Shown: positions 53,235 to 60,799, counted from the stretch's first letter. The stretch is 64,000 nucleotides of DNA from Pachyseris speciosa (GCA_016490735.1 JAEMWC010000390.1:462501-526500); one strand, 5' to 3'. Notes: generated from the sequence alone by a model not told the origin. Numbers and translations are program-made.

Positions 53235-54742
53235 AACGTTTTAGACATGAGCCCGCTGCTCGGGAGACTGGAAAGCCACTCCTCACGCTATCAAGCTTAA
53301 ATAAATTGATTTGATTTGAGACAAACTTCATATTCACCATCTTCTTTTCATCACCATTTTAGCACGTTCCTGTCTCTAAGATAGAGGTAGCCTTCTCCAG
53401 GCTCTCAGAAATTTGGGACGAGCTAAGAACGAGGGAAGAAAATCGTGCAGGGACCCGGCTTCCCCCCCACCCTCCCCTCCCACCCCCTAGCCCCGCTACA
53501 TTTTTCTTCTCTCGCTATCGCGCGCGCGCTCGCTCCCAATATCTGATAGAGGGGAAAGTGAAATACAGAAAACTTCTCTCTCAACAGTTAAATGATGTCA
53601 ATAGAGGAGGTTATACAGTTTTCACACGAGCGAAAACTTTCGTCAGTCCTACCATGGTAAGTACTGGCAAGTGTTGTCTCTAGTTGCCGATCATTTTGCA
53701 GACTCAATTGAAACAAAACCAGATATCGGTACCGTGATACGAATTTCCCACGGACACTTGCGTAATGTGAGCGGTTCTCATGGTCAAATCATGAATCATA
53801 AATGTTCTTTACTTTTTCCCTTCCCAAGGGTGAACTTAAACACAAATTTGACGCTATAGACAGCCTCACCGTCGAACCGTAGAATTTTAGTGCTATAATG
53901 GGGTTTATTTCAAATCATAATAGCCTGCAGACAACAGGGGAGACTCGATGAGACAACAGCAGGTTGTAAGGTAAAATAAGTTTGAAAACGGTAAACAGAA
54001 GCCCAAAGAACTCACGCCAAAGGGGACTACTGTTTGGCAATATGCTCCTGACCTCAAGATTACCTGCATCACCGAATGGGTACTGAATCAAGTGGTCTGT
54101 TCTGACTTGAAACCTATAACCTTTTACCCAAATTTCGGATACAGGGTGATGCAGTGTTCTGGTACAACTTAAAGCGATCTGGACAAGGGGACTACGACAC
54201 AGAACATGCTGCTTGCCCAGTCCTCTGCGGTAATAAATGGGGTGAGTAACTCGGAGACTACCTATCATGAGATTCCACGTTGCCATGTGTTTTGTTCAGT
54301 AATGGATCACAGAATGCATGCAGTTAGATAGTAAGAACAAAAAAGGATGATGAGTTTGTCACTGGTTTATATCACAGTGTGTATTGCCCTGGACTATCAC
54401 CTTACATTTTTGGCATTCTTCAATGATTTGAAACCATTGGGATACCCTTAAGTTAAAACATTTATTTACCACACAAATCTGCCAGGTGATTGCTTGATAC
54501 CAGTGAATTCAACTAGTAACTAATCCATGATAGTCGATGTCAGCTCCAATGCGAACGTAAATATGAAAACAGCAGACAACATGCATGCCTCTACACTTAA
54601 AAACGCATCCTTAAACTGAGCTCTTTTACTCAGCAGCTACTAATCATGATAACTTTGTTTGTTTCTGTCAGTTGCTAATAAATGGTTACATATCCGTGGA
54701 CAGGAATTCCGTCGTAAATGCAGCCTGAATCCTAATCTTTGA
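31695..54742 (+). CDS. P4HA: Prolyl 4-hydroxylase subunit alpha-like, gene 2 (13 exons, 529 aa)
   Basis: Divergent paralogue of the minus-strand P4HA gene that ends at 29290. Coding exons: 31695-32040, 33140-33280, 45689-45879, 46621-46672, 47752-47918, 48201-48371, 49535-49605, 51763-51862, 52052-52102, 52753-52815, 53588-53656, 54145-54241, 54672-54742. They total 1590 nt and all phases agree. The ATG at 31695 begins a hydrophobic signal peptide (IFRIIIFIAIVGSL), then the N domain (LEKIVDLEMALSEKL) and the peptide-binding region (LFRLQDTYNIS; LAEDCFDLGLIAY). Catalytic residues are present: His426 and Asp428 (YHFDF), His495 (EHAACPVL), Lys505 (GNKW). The C-terminus is VANKWLHIRGQEFRRKC. Oddities: the usual EPH before the HxD motif reads EYH, the usual TRH reads TEH, VLVG reads VLCG, and GGATVF reads GGYTVF. 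One intron (33281-45688) has no counterpart in gene 1 and hosts a transposon. An active enzyme is likely, but altered substrate preference is possible. Confidence 0.92.
32377..32398 (+). repeat. Poly-G run (22 G)
   Basis: An uninterrupted G tract in intron 1 of P4HA gene 2, able to form G-quadruplexes. Its length is likely to vary or be misassembled. Poly-C tracts of 14-16 also occur at 19001-19014, 33663-33676 and 58047-58062. Confidence 0.9.
32606..32800 (-). mobile_element. SINE-like fragment, copy 1
   Basis: Read on the minus strand it contains GACTCGACGTCATATGTGGG, GAGTTTGTTG, CCGAGAGGTTTTTCTCCGGG and CCGGTTTTCCCCTCTCC, the core of a SINE family common in aquatic animals. A second copy is at 53060-53310 in the opposite orientation. 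A degraded tRNA-like B box lies just before the shared part. Confidence 0.55.
33449..34300 (+). repeat. Local direct duplication in the large P4HA intron
   Basis: CCAARTTGTACTTTGTATTT starts near 33458, 33975 and 34278. The first two copies continue for about 150 bp (ACAAAATGGACAATGTAAA.., ATCATTCACAAGTTCATC, AATATAACTCCAGAA). The last two share an upstream stretch beginning TACAAGAGGATCAGTCTAAA (33926 and 34231, 305 bp apart). Copy 1 has an exon-like acceptor (TTTCCTTGCAG) and a short open frame, but the P4HA frame joins correctly without it. Probably decayed duplicates of an unknown repeat. Confidence 0.5.
34367..34903 (-). pseudogene. Retroelement-like ORF fragment (RT to GIY-YIG linker motif)
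   Basis: An open frame of 178 codons. Its C-terminal part (YHPALPNLKDTLMGRWHLI .. PPIISYRKGKSLKDILVKAKL) matches the pattern I know from the region between reverse transcriptase and the Cys-rich/GIY-YIG part of Penelope-like and related elements (..FxxPPxxSYRRxxNLxDxLVxAKL). The frame stops directly after KAKL, and the following bases show only decayed remnants. The N-terminal half (ETVRNTAMKYVHNESGESL) is of unknown origin and abuts the candidate Cys-rich gene that starts at 36151, so the ORF looks chimeric. Family assignment is from memory of the motif and is tentative. Confidence 0.4.
34900..36151 (-). CDS. Candidate small Cys-rich protein, three exons (139 aa)
   Basis: Exons 36151-35924, 35463-35404 and 35031-34900 join with good splice sites (GTAAGTC, GTAAGTT; TTTTAG, TTTATAG), all phase 0. 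The product begins MPFVAVCSCSKHQEWHHHSS, has a basic KHGGRKRKICLACRG stretch whose Cys residues (CSC, C, CxxC) could bind zinc, and then an acidic helical segment. I do not recognise the family. The third exon stops at 34902, but a second frame overlapping the end of this exon stays open for a further 178 codons. A frameshift may therefore have split a longer protein. It lies in the large intron of P4HA gene 2, on the opposite strand, and may be a captured or mobile-element gene. Confidence 0.45.
36936..37020. mobile_element. Short TARCCTCC-family MITE with perfect 9-bp target duplication
   Basis: 85 bp: left end TAGCCTCCCACGCAGGGACT, right-end complement TAACCTCCCACGCAGTTGTT, and an inner palindrome around GGACTCGTATTTCACCTC. 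It is flanked by GGCCGAGGG on both sides (36927-36935 and 37021-37029). It belongs with the elements at 19566-19818 and 44790-45112. Confidence 0.8.
38523..39056 (+). repeat. Left terminal inverted repeat with subterminal TTCAAT array
   Basis: The outer 226 bp (38523-38748) is unique sequence matched in inverse orientation at the other end of the transposon. The inner part (38749-39056) is an irregular array of AATTCAAATTCAATTCAATG-type units, all in one orientation. The array ends 71 bp before the HECT start codon, so the arm probably also serves as promoter and 5' leader. An open frame through the array (repeating K-F-K-F-N-S-M) is a by-product of the repeat and is not included in the protein. 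Confidence 0.85.
39128..41441 (+). CDS. HECT-domain E3 ubiquitin ligase-like protein carried by the transposon
   Basis: Two coding exons, 39128-39812 and 40315-41441, joined by an intron with GTAAGT and TTTTTGTGCAG ends (phase 1), give 603 aa. The start at 39128 has a good context (CCAAAATGG) and lies just inside the transposon arm. Residues 1-115 are Ser/Arg-rich and probably disordered. Residues 115-225 form an unassigned acidic-then-folded region. The HECT domain fills the C-terminal part: the N-lobe signature GFYGESAEDYGGPRKEFF at 354-371, and the catalytic motif LPTANTCANTLYLP with Cys566, 37 residues before the end, as in active HECT ligases. HECT enzymes pass ubiquitin from E2 to substrate through this Cys. 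The C-lobe resembles the G2E3-like HECT proteins that are multicopy in some animal genomes. The role in the element is unknown; it might modify transposase or host factors. AATAAA lies at 42138. Confidence 0.88.
41694..41899. mobile_element. MITE-like inverted repeat in the HECT 3' untranslated region
   Basis: The arms start AATTGAAGGGCTGAGAGCAT and match in inverse orientation: the left arm passes through ACCCAAATGACTTTTAGGG, and the right arm carries CCCTAAAAGTCATTTGGGT before ending ATGCTCTCAGCCCTTCAATT. The length is about 206 bp with no coding content. It sits between the HECT stop and its poly(A) signal, so it would be part of that transcript and could fold into a long hairpin. It is a nested insertion within the larger transposon. 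Confidence 0.7.
42125..42143. promoter_or_regulatory. Overlapping back-to-back polyadenylation signals
   Basis: Plus-strand AATAAA at 42138-42143 would end the HECT transcript. Minus-strand AATAAA at 42130-42125 would end the transposase transcript about 195 bp after its stop. They lie within 19 bp, so the two convergent transcripts would overlap at their 3' ends. Confidence 0.5.
42322..43827 (-). CDS. Integrase-like DDE transposase (501 aa, intact, single exon)
   Basis: An uninterrupted 501-codon gene starting ATG at 43827. A helix-turn-helix of resolvase/Hin type lies at about 134-154 (ISWLFGVSRWTIYRRVQSYG). The catalytic core resembles retroviral integrase: WHLDGHHSLIRWG with Asp241, IRVDHGVENVLV with Asp299, and STRNQRIERLWRDVF with Glu334. 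The D-to-E distance of 35 residues is typical of DDE enzymes. The C-terminal part (YMEAFNHHKVRTANHWSPYQMW) also matches the integrase core-like proteins common in fungi and aquatic animals. It would bind the long terminal repeats and catalyse cut-and-paste movement. It is convergent with the HECT gene and within the same arms. A minus-strand AATAAA lies at 42130-42125. No frameshift or lost catalytic residue is visible, so activity is possible. Confidence 0.9.
   Translation of the reverse strand: MADIESEFDVEKDLPEFLSSVLDRTEECIRNNATDINDLQAQSVVLDRTVSLLSSIALTDIEQDRIEWESLASAFSEVLRATENHLKTLAVKPSSVSQRKCEILRTGNPGRPQFYISAETLEDLLGLGFSLEKISWLFGVSRWTIYRRVQSYGLQSTAHFSLLSDAELDELVLEYMGRHGLTTGQTYLAGYLKSVGLRVQRRRIRECLARVDPANTALRWGIVVSRRQYSVPWPNSLWHLDGHHSLIRWGFIIHGCIDGFSRRIVFLRCSNNNLSQTVLELFLNAIEKDGLWPSRIRVDHGVENVLVCDAMVETRGEGRGSFIAGPSTRNQRIERLWRDVFRCVCHLFYYVFYAMEDTGLLNVDNPTDIFALHLTFLPRINLALHEYMEAFNHHKVRTANHWSPYQMWVNGMLNEDNPLVRGQLDEDPSDLEFYGVDPDGPSPFEDSNNNVVVPPVTLPVEHQSVQAKVLERIDPLMSSMQMGIDIYTSIHQIVKESVENS
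43926..44626 (-). repeat. Right terminal inverted repeat with subterminal TTCAAT array
   Basis: Inverse counterpart of the left arm. Read on the minus strand, TTACTATGAAAGTC at 44626 leads through CTTTAAGCCGCGGCTACACG to the TTCAATTCAATG array (44258-43926). The array finishes about 100 bp upstream of the transposase start codon at 43827, mirroring the left end. An extra stretch of about 144 bp (44397-44540) interrupts the match. It could be an insertion in this arm or a deletion from the other. Confidence 0.85.
44735..45460. mobile_element. Composite inverted repeat with TA borders, split by nested elements
   Basis: The outer ends are TA-CAGTGTTTGTATGCAATTCC in inverse orientation (44735 onward and 45460 downward), continuing through GAAGCGC(T/C)TGTTTCT on both sides. 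TA borders with CAGTG ends recall Tc1/mariner-derived MITEs. The inner right part (45114-45413) pairs through GGCAAAGGGTTCCACT and CATACATTCGTCTGT. The 44790-45112 element is inserted into the left arm. Confidence 0.65.
44790..45112. mobile_element. Nested TARCCTCC-family MITE with 9-bp target duplication
   Basis: Ends TAAGCCTCCTTCGCAGACGT and, on the complement of the right, TAGCCTCCTTCGCAGACGTC, flanked by CTTGTTTCT (44781-44789 and 45113-45121). The arms share ACGAACGTCTGCTGAACTGA. It is inserted into the arm of the surrounding element, so it is the younger of the two. Confidence 0.8.
46190..46505 (+). mobile_element. LINE/SINE 3'-end-like fragment with AAAAT tail
   Basis: Contains GGACGTTAAAGAACCCACTC, GGGGACGTAGTCCCCGGTGT and a terminal run of AAAAT units (46487-46505). 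This combination is typical of 3' ends of non-LTR elements. It lies in intron 3 of P4HA gene 2. Family not determined. Confidence 0.4.
46730..46855 (-). repeat. Inverted repeat with decayed hammerhead-like centre
   Basis: Arms TGTAAATTGACCACCG and its complement flank a centre that on the minus strand reads GACGAAGGGCTAACGCTCGA and AACGTCAGC. The layout (GA-GA, stem, GAAAC, GTC) recalls a hammerhead, but CTGANGA is replaced by GAGACGA, so activity is unlikely. Confidence 0.35.
49311..49353 (+). repeat. ATC microsatellite
   Basis: Runs of ATC with two interruptions, followed by ACTTGTATAGCGCCATCTAT, which looks like a SINE/LINE terminal sequence. Intron 6 of P4HA gene 2. Confidence 0.8.
49832..49896 (-). 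ncRNA. Hammerhead ribozyme, minus strand, copy C
   Basis: On the minus strand the order is GCATTAGC, GCCTTG, CTGATGA, GGCC-TAACAA-GGCC, GAAA, CAGCTG, GTC (complement of 49846-49848), CATGGC, GCTAATGC. The core is intact; stem I has a mismatch (GCCTTG opposite CATGGC). It lies antisense to P4HA gene 2. Confidence 0.8.
50086..50127 (-). ncRNA. Truncated hammerhead ribozyme, copy D
   Basis: Retains stem I 3' strand, the GTC site (complement of 50101-50103), GAAA and stem II, but lacks CTGATGA because the sequence switches to the opposite orientation at about 50127. It cannot cleave as it stands. Confidence 0.7.
50170..50234 (+). ncRNA. Hammerhead ribozyme, plus strand, copy E
   Basis: Identical in architecture and nearly identical in sequence to the copy at 810-874: CTGATGA, GGCC-TAACAA-GGCC, GAAA, CAGCTG, GTC at 50217-50219, with both halves of stem I fully paired. 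It is in the sense strand of the P4HA gene 2 intron, so it could cleave that pre-mRNA intron. Confidence 0.84.
51348..51502. repeat. Near-perfect long palindrome
   Basis: Arms of about 75 bp meet at AAAGAGGTGCAGCCC / GGGCTGCACCTC with almost no loop. Outer words are TTGCGAAATCGAGCTAA and its complement. Only a few mismatches are seen. Shorter direct repeats (GGTCATAG..GCGCTC) occur just upstream at about 50991 and 51190. It probably derives from a foldback transposon in intron 7 of P4HA gene 2. Confidence 0.7.
52509..52556 (+). repeat. CTAT tetranucleotide microsatellite
   Basis: About twelve CTAT units, preceded by GGGCTCCCACTGATAGCAGA, again suggesting the 3' end of a non-LTR element. Confidence 0.85.
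53060..53310 (+). mobile_element. SINE-like element, copy 2
   Basis: CCGATTCCCAGACTCGACGT (a decayed B-box-like start) is followed by GGGTTGAGTTTGTTATTGG, CCGAGAGGTTTTTCTCCGG and CCGGTTTTCCACTCTCC, and a tail of GATTT units near 53305. It lies in intron 10 of P4HA gene 2. Confidence 0.55.
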
Positions 54743-55232
54743 TTAAAACAGTCCAAGAGTAAAGTCATTTTTTAAAGTTGTGTCGAGAACTGATCATTTT
54801 ATGCTAACGACCTTGGATGTAATGTAGGAGCGCAAGTCGGCAAAACCTTGCTTCAAAAGTACCAACCCATCAGTTTCCAGGAAAGGAACCACATCTTCAC
54901 ATAACCTGCGAGTGACTTTCCCTAAGGACCTTTTAGTCACGTGAATGTTTTATAACTATCCGATTGACTTAGTGTATCTTATCTGGTTTGTAAACTGCTG
55001 GGCTGAAAGACGACAGTATACGTTTTGGTAGTATCAAGCCAAAGCTTAACGTTCTACCAATGTTGGTAAATAATATTAATAAAACACCATCTAACACGGG
55101 GTTCTAAACGTGCTGACAAGTTTGAACCATCAAATCGTAGTACAAAATGTTTGAAAGTTTTGACAGGAGGGAATTTGAATAGGATGACGCCTGATTATTG
55201 CACGCGAAACGAGTTGTAAAATAACCTTGAAC

Positions 55233-55238
55233 AATAAA
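55233..55238 (+). promoter_or_regulatory. Possible poly(A) signal for P4HA gene 2
   Basis: AATAAA about 490 bp after the stop codon at 54742. An earlier AATAAAACA occurs near 55077. Which is used cannot be told from sequence. Confidence 0.35.
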
Positions 55239-55868
55239 ATTGCTTTAACAAATCTCAAAGTTGATCTTTGCCGTTGTTTGTGGAGGAATGCCTAGCTCTA
55301 AGATCTAACATCGTAAAGACCTCAAACCATCAAATGCGATTGGATCCGTCGAACAATGAGAACTTGAGACAATGAAATATAATCGGCATCCTGAACACTA
55401 ACATTATACGGCAGAAAAACAAAGGTCAATTGTTGCACTTATTCTGTTACCGTGGCGCTAGAAAACGTTTGATTTTTATCCAAGTATAGGTCGGGTATTT
55501 CCTTTTCCTGCCTTACTGTCTCCACTCAGCTTTTCGTCGTCCTCGAACTGCGCATGCGGCAAGGACATCAAAGATCGAAGGGGCCCCTACTCGCGGGATA
55601 GGAAACCTTGGGCGCTTTATTAAGTACCATCGCCAGTCCGGACAGGATTGTTCTTCAACAAGTTACGATTTCAGACTCCTGGACTCAAACCATATACTAG
55701 TTTTGTTTATATAATAAGGTGAATAGTTTGCGCGTTGTGATTGGTTCTTAGCTATGATCTAATAGAGGACAGATGAACAGATTACGTCATCACGACCCAC
55801 TTTTTTCCAGAAATGTGAAAATAAACAAGTTTTTCGCTTGCATTTTGTTTCTTTATTATATAAAAAAA

Positions 55869-56046
55869 ATAGATTCCATGTTGCCGTTCGTCTGTTCAGT
55901 AATGGATCACAGAAGACGTCAAAATGTGGTAAAAACATACGTGACACACTCGCCTGCGGCTCGTGTGCCACTTCTTTGTTTTTACCACATTTTGACGTCA
56001 TCTGTGATCTATTACTAGACAGACGCACGGCCACATGGAATCTATT
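55869..56046. mobile_element. Inverted-repeat MITE with ATAGATTCCATG ends
   Basis: Arms ATAGATTCCATGTTGCCGTT..GATCACAGAAGACGTCAAAA..TGTGGTAAAAAC match the complement of the right half. The centre is ACACTCGCCTGCGGCTCGTG. A single left-arm relic (GATTCCACGTTGCC..GTTCAGTAATGGATCACAGA) lies at about 54270-54315. Confidence 0.7.
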
Positions 56047-57348
56047 TGTTAAATATTTAGAAAGTAAAAACTCAATCTATAACAAACTGCAAATATTTTC
56101 TATACAGTAGTTTCGGAGTTTTATTAGTATCACACTTGAGTCTCGCTTAGAATCTAATTACATCATTTTTCAGCCAGACCATGCATGTCCCGTACACGTT
56201 GTCTGAGATGCAGTGAAACTGTACTGAAGACTATAAACTAAAATAATTCTATACTAATACAATAAAAAAAGGATTGCACACTAAAATAATTGAAATCAAG
56301 CTGTTCAAAGTTGAAACTGTTTGTAACAATATTTCGACACGTTTCATATAACCAGGTAAAATCACTTGGAAACTCTTAATCGAAGTTTTCATGCACAAGT
56401 AGCATTAGACCTATGTTATAGTATTAGCTTGCGTTAGGATCAGCTTGGCGTTAGAGAATCCAGATATTCCAAGTTCTGTCATTAACTCAGTTGCCTGCGC
56501 TTGATTATAGCTATAACATGTGATTAAACTCACTTTTGACAAGCAATTCCTACACTATAAACAGCTCGATTTAAAAACGTGAGATGTTTCTTCAACCAGC
56601 ACTCAGCATAATAAAATTACTTGCTCATCAGTAACAAACGAAGACCTTTTGGTGGATTGACGGGATGCTTCGGTCAGTCCTCGATGGCGACAAAGAAACG
56701 GGCGAGTAAAAAGGTAATGTCAATACACCTGCCAGCAATCAAAGAATGTGTGGATTTTCGAATAACAATAGCATCAACGATCGATGTATCAATGTATGAT
56801 AGTTCCCAGATTGCATAATTAGCCCAAATCTAAACAATTCCTTTTCGATGCTAAAACGTTCGAGAGTAGAGCCACTCAAACTCGTATTCCAAACCTGCGT
56901 TCAGGGAAATGTTATCACCAGTATTGTTATAATATAAGGGGAGCGTTTCTAGTTTGTCTGATAGCTTATGATGGGATCATACCTAATTGGGGTGCCGGCT
57001 GTTGCCCAAGACACGCTCGATCTCAGCCTATCATATCATGTTTCGCTCAGTGATGTCGAGTCAATTGAAGTGGGGTGGCGATTGTAAAGAGATCCTCAGC
57101 TAGCATTATTAGATACATGACCAGTATATACAGCTGTAGATAGGATCTCCTCACAGTCCCCATTTAATTGCATTAACCGTGGAACACATGAATTAAACTT
57201 ATTCTACAAAGCTGATAACCGACTTAACTTCTTATACGTGGTCAAGACAAGTATGTCATCCTTATTATCATGACGAGAGGAACTAATATGAAGGTTTTAA
57301 ATATGACCTCATGAAGGAAAATGAATCATCGATGGAGCTAATATGATG

Positions 57349-57572
57349 TTACAGCCAAATTCGTTGTATCGCGCTGCGCTGTATCGTTGTATTGTAATTG
57401 TTTTTTCTGTTCCGCCAATCATCCGAGTGGGGGCGATGTCAATACAAAAATCACAACGCAACGCATTCTGATTGGGCTATTGTCCTAACCCCGCCCCCAA
57501 TCAGATGGCTGAACCCAAAGTCCCTTCGAAGTTTGCAAAACACACAGCGCGATACAACGAATTTGGCTGTAA
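57349..57572. mobile_element. MITE with AAATTCGTTGTATCG ends, copy 2
   Basis: TTACAGCCAAATTCGTTGTA and its complement bound the element, with internal ATCACAACGCAACGC and CCCCGCCCCCAATCAGA. Same family as 19894-20068. Flanks share AATATGA, which could be part of a target duplication. Confidence 0.7.
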
Positions 57573-58779
57573 TATGAACTCATGTCGGTGGAAGAATTCA
57601 TGATGATAACATTTCCTCGAGTGACAGGTAGATCAGTACGGGTTTGAATGGAACCCTACAAAAAACATATGTAAAGCCATTTTTATAAGCTGATCCGTCT
57701 CTCCATGATTTTCAGGCTAATTATGTAACCATATAACAGAAATTTTAACTTACAATTTTTTGTTCCATAATCAGTGATTTCATACCCCGGAGATAATTAG
57801 TTTCGAGAAGCAAATTTACTGCTACTGTAAAAGTCTAGCTCTCATAAATGGTCGGACTGACTGAAGCGTTCCCAGAGCAAACATTTATAACGAATTCAAA
57901 TAATTAACCATTTGACTCGAGAAGTCAAAACTTCGAAATCTTAACTTCAATCATGGACAAAAGTGGTTGAGACATTTCTCGAAAAAACCTTTGCCGATAA
58001 ACGCGCGAGTTTTCCAATCTCCCATTCTCACATTTCGACCCGACCACCCCCCCCCCCCCCCCACCTTTTCAATGTTGAAACCAGGTGACAGTGTCCACGG
58101 AGCGTATTTCAACATTGTAAAGGAGGAGAGGAGGGTTTGTCTATCAACACAAAAAAGGATGTTCTTTCAATTACGTGATGACGCTGATAGAAAGCGTTTG
58201 TTTTGCTAAAATGTGTCAACACTTTTGTCCATGATTGTTGGCTCTATTACATTTTTTGCCTCGTTTAATAAAATCCCATGCAAAGTGAAATTATTCGAAT
58301 GAAAGTACCTAAACGGTATTTTCCTGTAGTACTGTTACTACTGCTTTATCAGGTGTTTGTAGAATTCAGGATTTTTCATGTATGAAATCCCGAAAACATA
58401 AAAACTTAACGCTCAATATTTTGCTAAATGATTTGTGACTTTGTTCTTTTTTTTGCTCTTGTTTCTTGAAAGTCAAAATTTTTATCATCTATACTATTTC
58501 TATGAGTTCTTGTCTAATGACTGATATATGTCGGTAATCCTTGGATCCTTTAGTCTTTCTTTCTTGGAACGTTCTTGCTGTAATAGATTTAGCTACAGAA
58601 TCCTGATTAGGACACATCAAAAGTTCCTTTTCTCTCTGTGACGATACAAAGTGTCTGTAATCTCTTATGCTTGAACTCTACTGCTTATGGACCAGTGGAT
58701 ACCTCGTTAACTCTCTTTGCCGTGATCCGGAACAATTTGATCCTGTACGAGTAAAACAAATGATAAGCATATGATCCTG

Positions 58780-60774
58780 TTATTTTTCAGTATCGACTAG
58801 ATTAAAGTCAAGTTTGAAAACATCCCAGTCTTTCTGATCATTAAGTGAGTCAGGTGTTTCCCACCTGCCTTTGGAGAAACTCCTTTGGAATGTGAAGTGA
58901 GCTTTAGATTGTGAAGCTGTGGATAGCGATAACGCCATGTTCCTGAACGAAGCTCCGGTCCACTTGTTGTAAAATGATCCCGGCCGGATGGTGACAGAGC
59001 ACCTCTCGCTCAGCCACGGAACTAGATCCCCCGAAAAGCCCCAGTTACAAGTGAAGTTTGTTGCATCGGCACCATTGCCTCATTGCTTCGTATCCCTGTC
59101 CTGATGAGGTCTTTACGATTTTTGTCTCTTTACTTATTTAATTGTTCATTGCAGAAATTTTTATCGAATCATTTAAAGTCAACTCTGACAGTGTGGATGA
59201 CACCCCGTTGGTGCGCAGAGCAGTTCTAGCAACAGGAATTTGTACACAAGCCAAATTATGACCACATACGGTGGAACCTCGATTGTCTGGACTTGCCCGG
59301 ACTGGAGTAAATAGTCCGCATAATCGTGATAGAGTCCGGGTAATCGAAAATATTATATTAAGAAATCGGAATTTAATGCAATGGCGTACTGTATCGTATA
59401 AATGAACTTCATGGAAAAACTTTGGTAAAAAGAAAAAAACGTTCACTCTTTGGTACTCTTTGGATACCCTGGGTGCCAGGTTTTACTTTTCTTGAATTTT
59501 CCTCTTTCAAATGGAAGAAAAATAACCTCTGGCACCCAGGGTACTCTTTGGAGGGAGTTTTAATTTAAATAAAACAAACCTGTTCCAAACGCACTCTTCA
59601 ATGCCTACATTAAAAATAGTCATAACGATAGTTTTATGGGATCTTCATCATGCGTTGTTAAGATTCATGAAAAAATATATGGTATCAGAGGAAATAGTTC
59701 GGATAATCGAGGTCCGGCCGATAATCGAGGTTTGCCTGTATACCCGTTGTCAAGTTGAAGTTGATATGATATAGAAGTAACGCAACAAACTGTCTTAATC
59801 CTTACCTATCAGCGTAAACAAAGATTTGAATAGACAGGCCATCCGTCCTCCAGCTACAGCTTATCTTCAATACTCCTCCGAGGTAAAGTCGCAGCCATGG
59901 TTTGTCATCTTTAGTCGAATCAAGGGCGCGTTTGGTTTCTCGTGTTCTGGTATAGAAGTGAAAAACAAAGTCAATAAAAAATCATGACCGGTTTATCGAG
60001 TTACCAGATAGTACAAACGCGAAAGCTGGCAGATAAGTCTTCTCCAGTTTACTTGCTGAATGCAAGACCTCAGTTTGCTTTAGCTTTGTCCGTCATTTGC
60101 AAGTCAACAAACAATGATATTTTTATACTCCAGTATTTAAAGATTTGAAAACTCCAGTTTAGCAAACAGACTCCTCCTTACTTCGTAAAGGTCACAGGCA
60201 GATCTTCAATAACTAGTAAATGAAGTTATACGACATTCCTTAAAGGGGCAGTGTCACGCTATTGTACCATCACTTCAAAAGGCTTAAAACTGCCAATGCA
60301 TCAGTGAAAACCTTAAAATAATTGTCTAGTTTTGTTGCCAACGACATTAGTACTGCATTGACACTATAAACGCCTGTATTCCATCTAAGATGACGAGGAT
60401 GGAAATGGATTGAAATTGAAAAAACTTGCCAGTTTTTTCAAAATTTCAAGCGATGCATTGAAAAATCACCAAAAAATTATTATGGTTAGCTCTCCCTGCT
60501 AAAATTTCATTGGAATTCATATTGCTGATTCTGTGGGAGCATTTTATGCACGATAACAGGAAAAGGGCAGTAATTTTGGCAGAATTGAACCAAAAAACAG
60601 CAAAAATACCGGTGACAGTGCTCCTTTAAGTTTTAGGTGAAACAAATTTTGGCCAGGGTCGTGATTCTCGTGAGAGGGAGATTAGGTTCAAGAGGTCGAT
60701 GATGATATTAACTGACATGGGTTACGTACAACAAGGTATGAAATTTCTAACCTCTTTTGGTCCTGTTGCGTCAT
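58780..60774 (-). CDS. Candidate minus-strand gene, weak exon evidence
   Basis: Three pieces. A possible start exon 60774-60752 (MTQQDQK..; weak donor GTTAGA). An exon 59946-59806 with good splice sites (CTATACCAG, GTAAGG), encoding ..RETKRALDSTKDDKPWLRLY and SCSWRTDGLSIQIFVYADR; the phase from the first piece fits. A 100-codon open frame 59079-58780 ending in TAA contains CNWGFSGDLVPWLSERCSVT and SFYNKWTGASFRNMALSLST. The phase from the second to the third piece does not join cleanly, so an exon may be missing or the last frame may be chance. No family recognised. Confidence 0.3.
59270..59739. mobile_element. pogo/Tigger-like nonautonomous element
   Basis: The left end CGGTGGAACCTCGATTGTCT and the right-end complement CAGGCAAACCTCGATTATCG lie next to TA on both sides. 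The words GATAATCGAGG and GTCCGGGTAATCG resemble pogo/Tigger termini (CAGTNNAACCTCGATTATCC). No transposase is visible. It contains the element at 59465-59543. Confidence 0.6.
59465..59543. mobile_element. 79-bp MITE with TACCCTGGG ends and 9-bp target duplication
   Basis: TACCCTGGGTGCCAG and its complement bound the element, flanked by CTCTTTGGA (59456-59464 and 59544-59552). It is inserted in the pogo-like element. Its TA-start and 9-bp duplication match the rule of the TARCCTCC family elsewhere in the window. Confidence 0.75.
60244..60625. mobile_element. TTAA-flanked MITE with AGGRGCASTGTCAC ends
   Basis: Left AGGGGCAGTGTCAC and right-end complement AGGAGCACTGTCAC, with TTAA on both sides (60240-60243 and 60626-60629). 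Related ends occur in the element at 6895-7265. No coding content. Confidence 0.72.
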
Positions 60775-60799
60775 TGCGGTATGTTCTGCGGATCCTGTA

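Noticed and set aside
59101..59130. CTGATGAGGTC resembling a hammerhead core
   Set aside because: It lacks the GAAA segment and a paired stem I.
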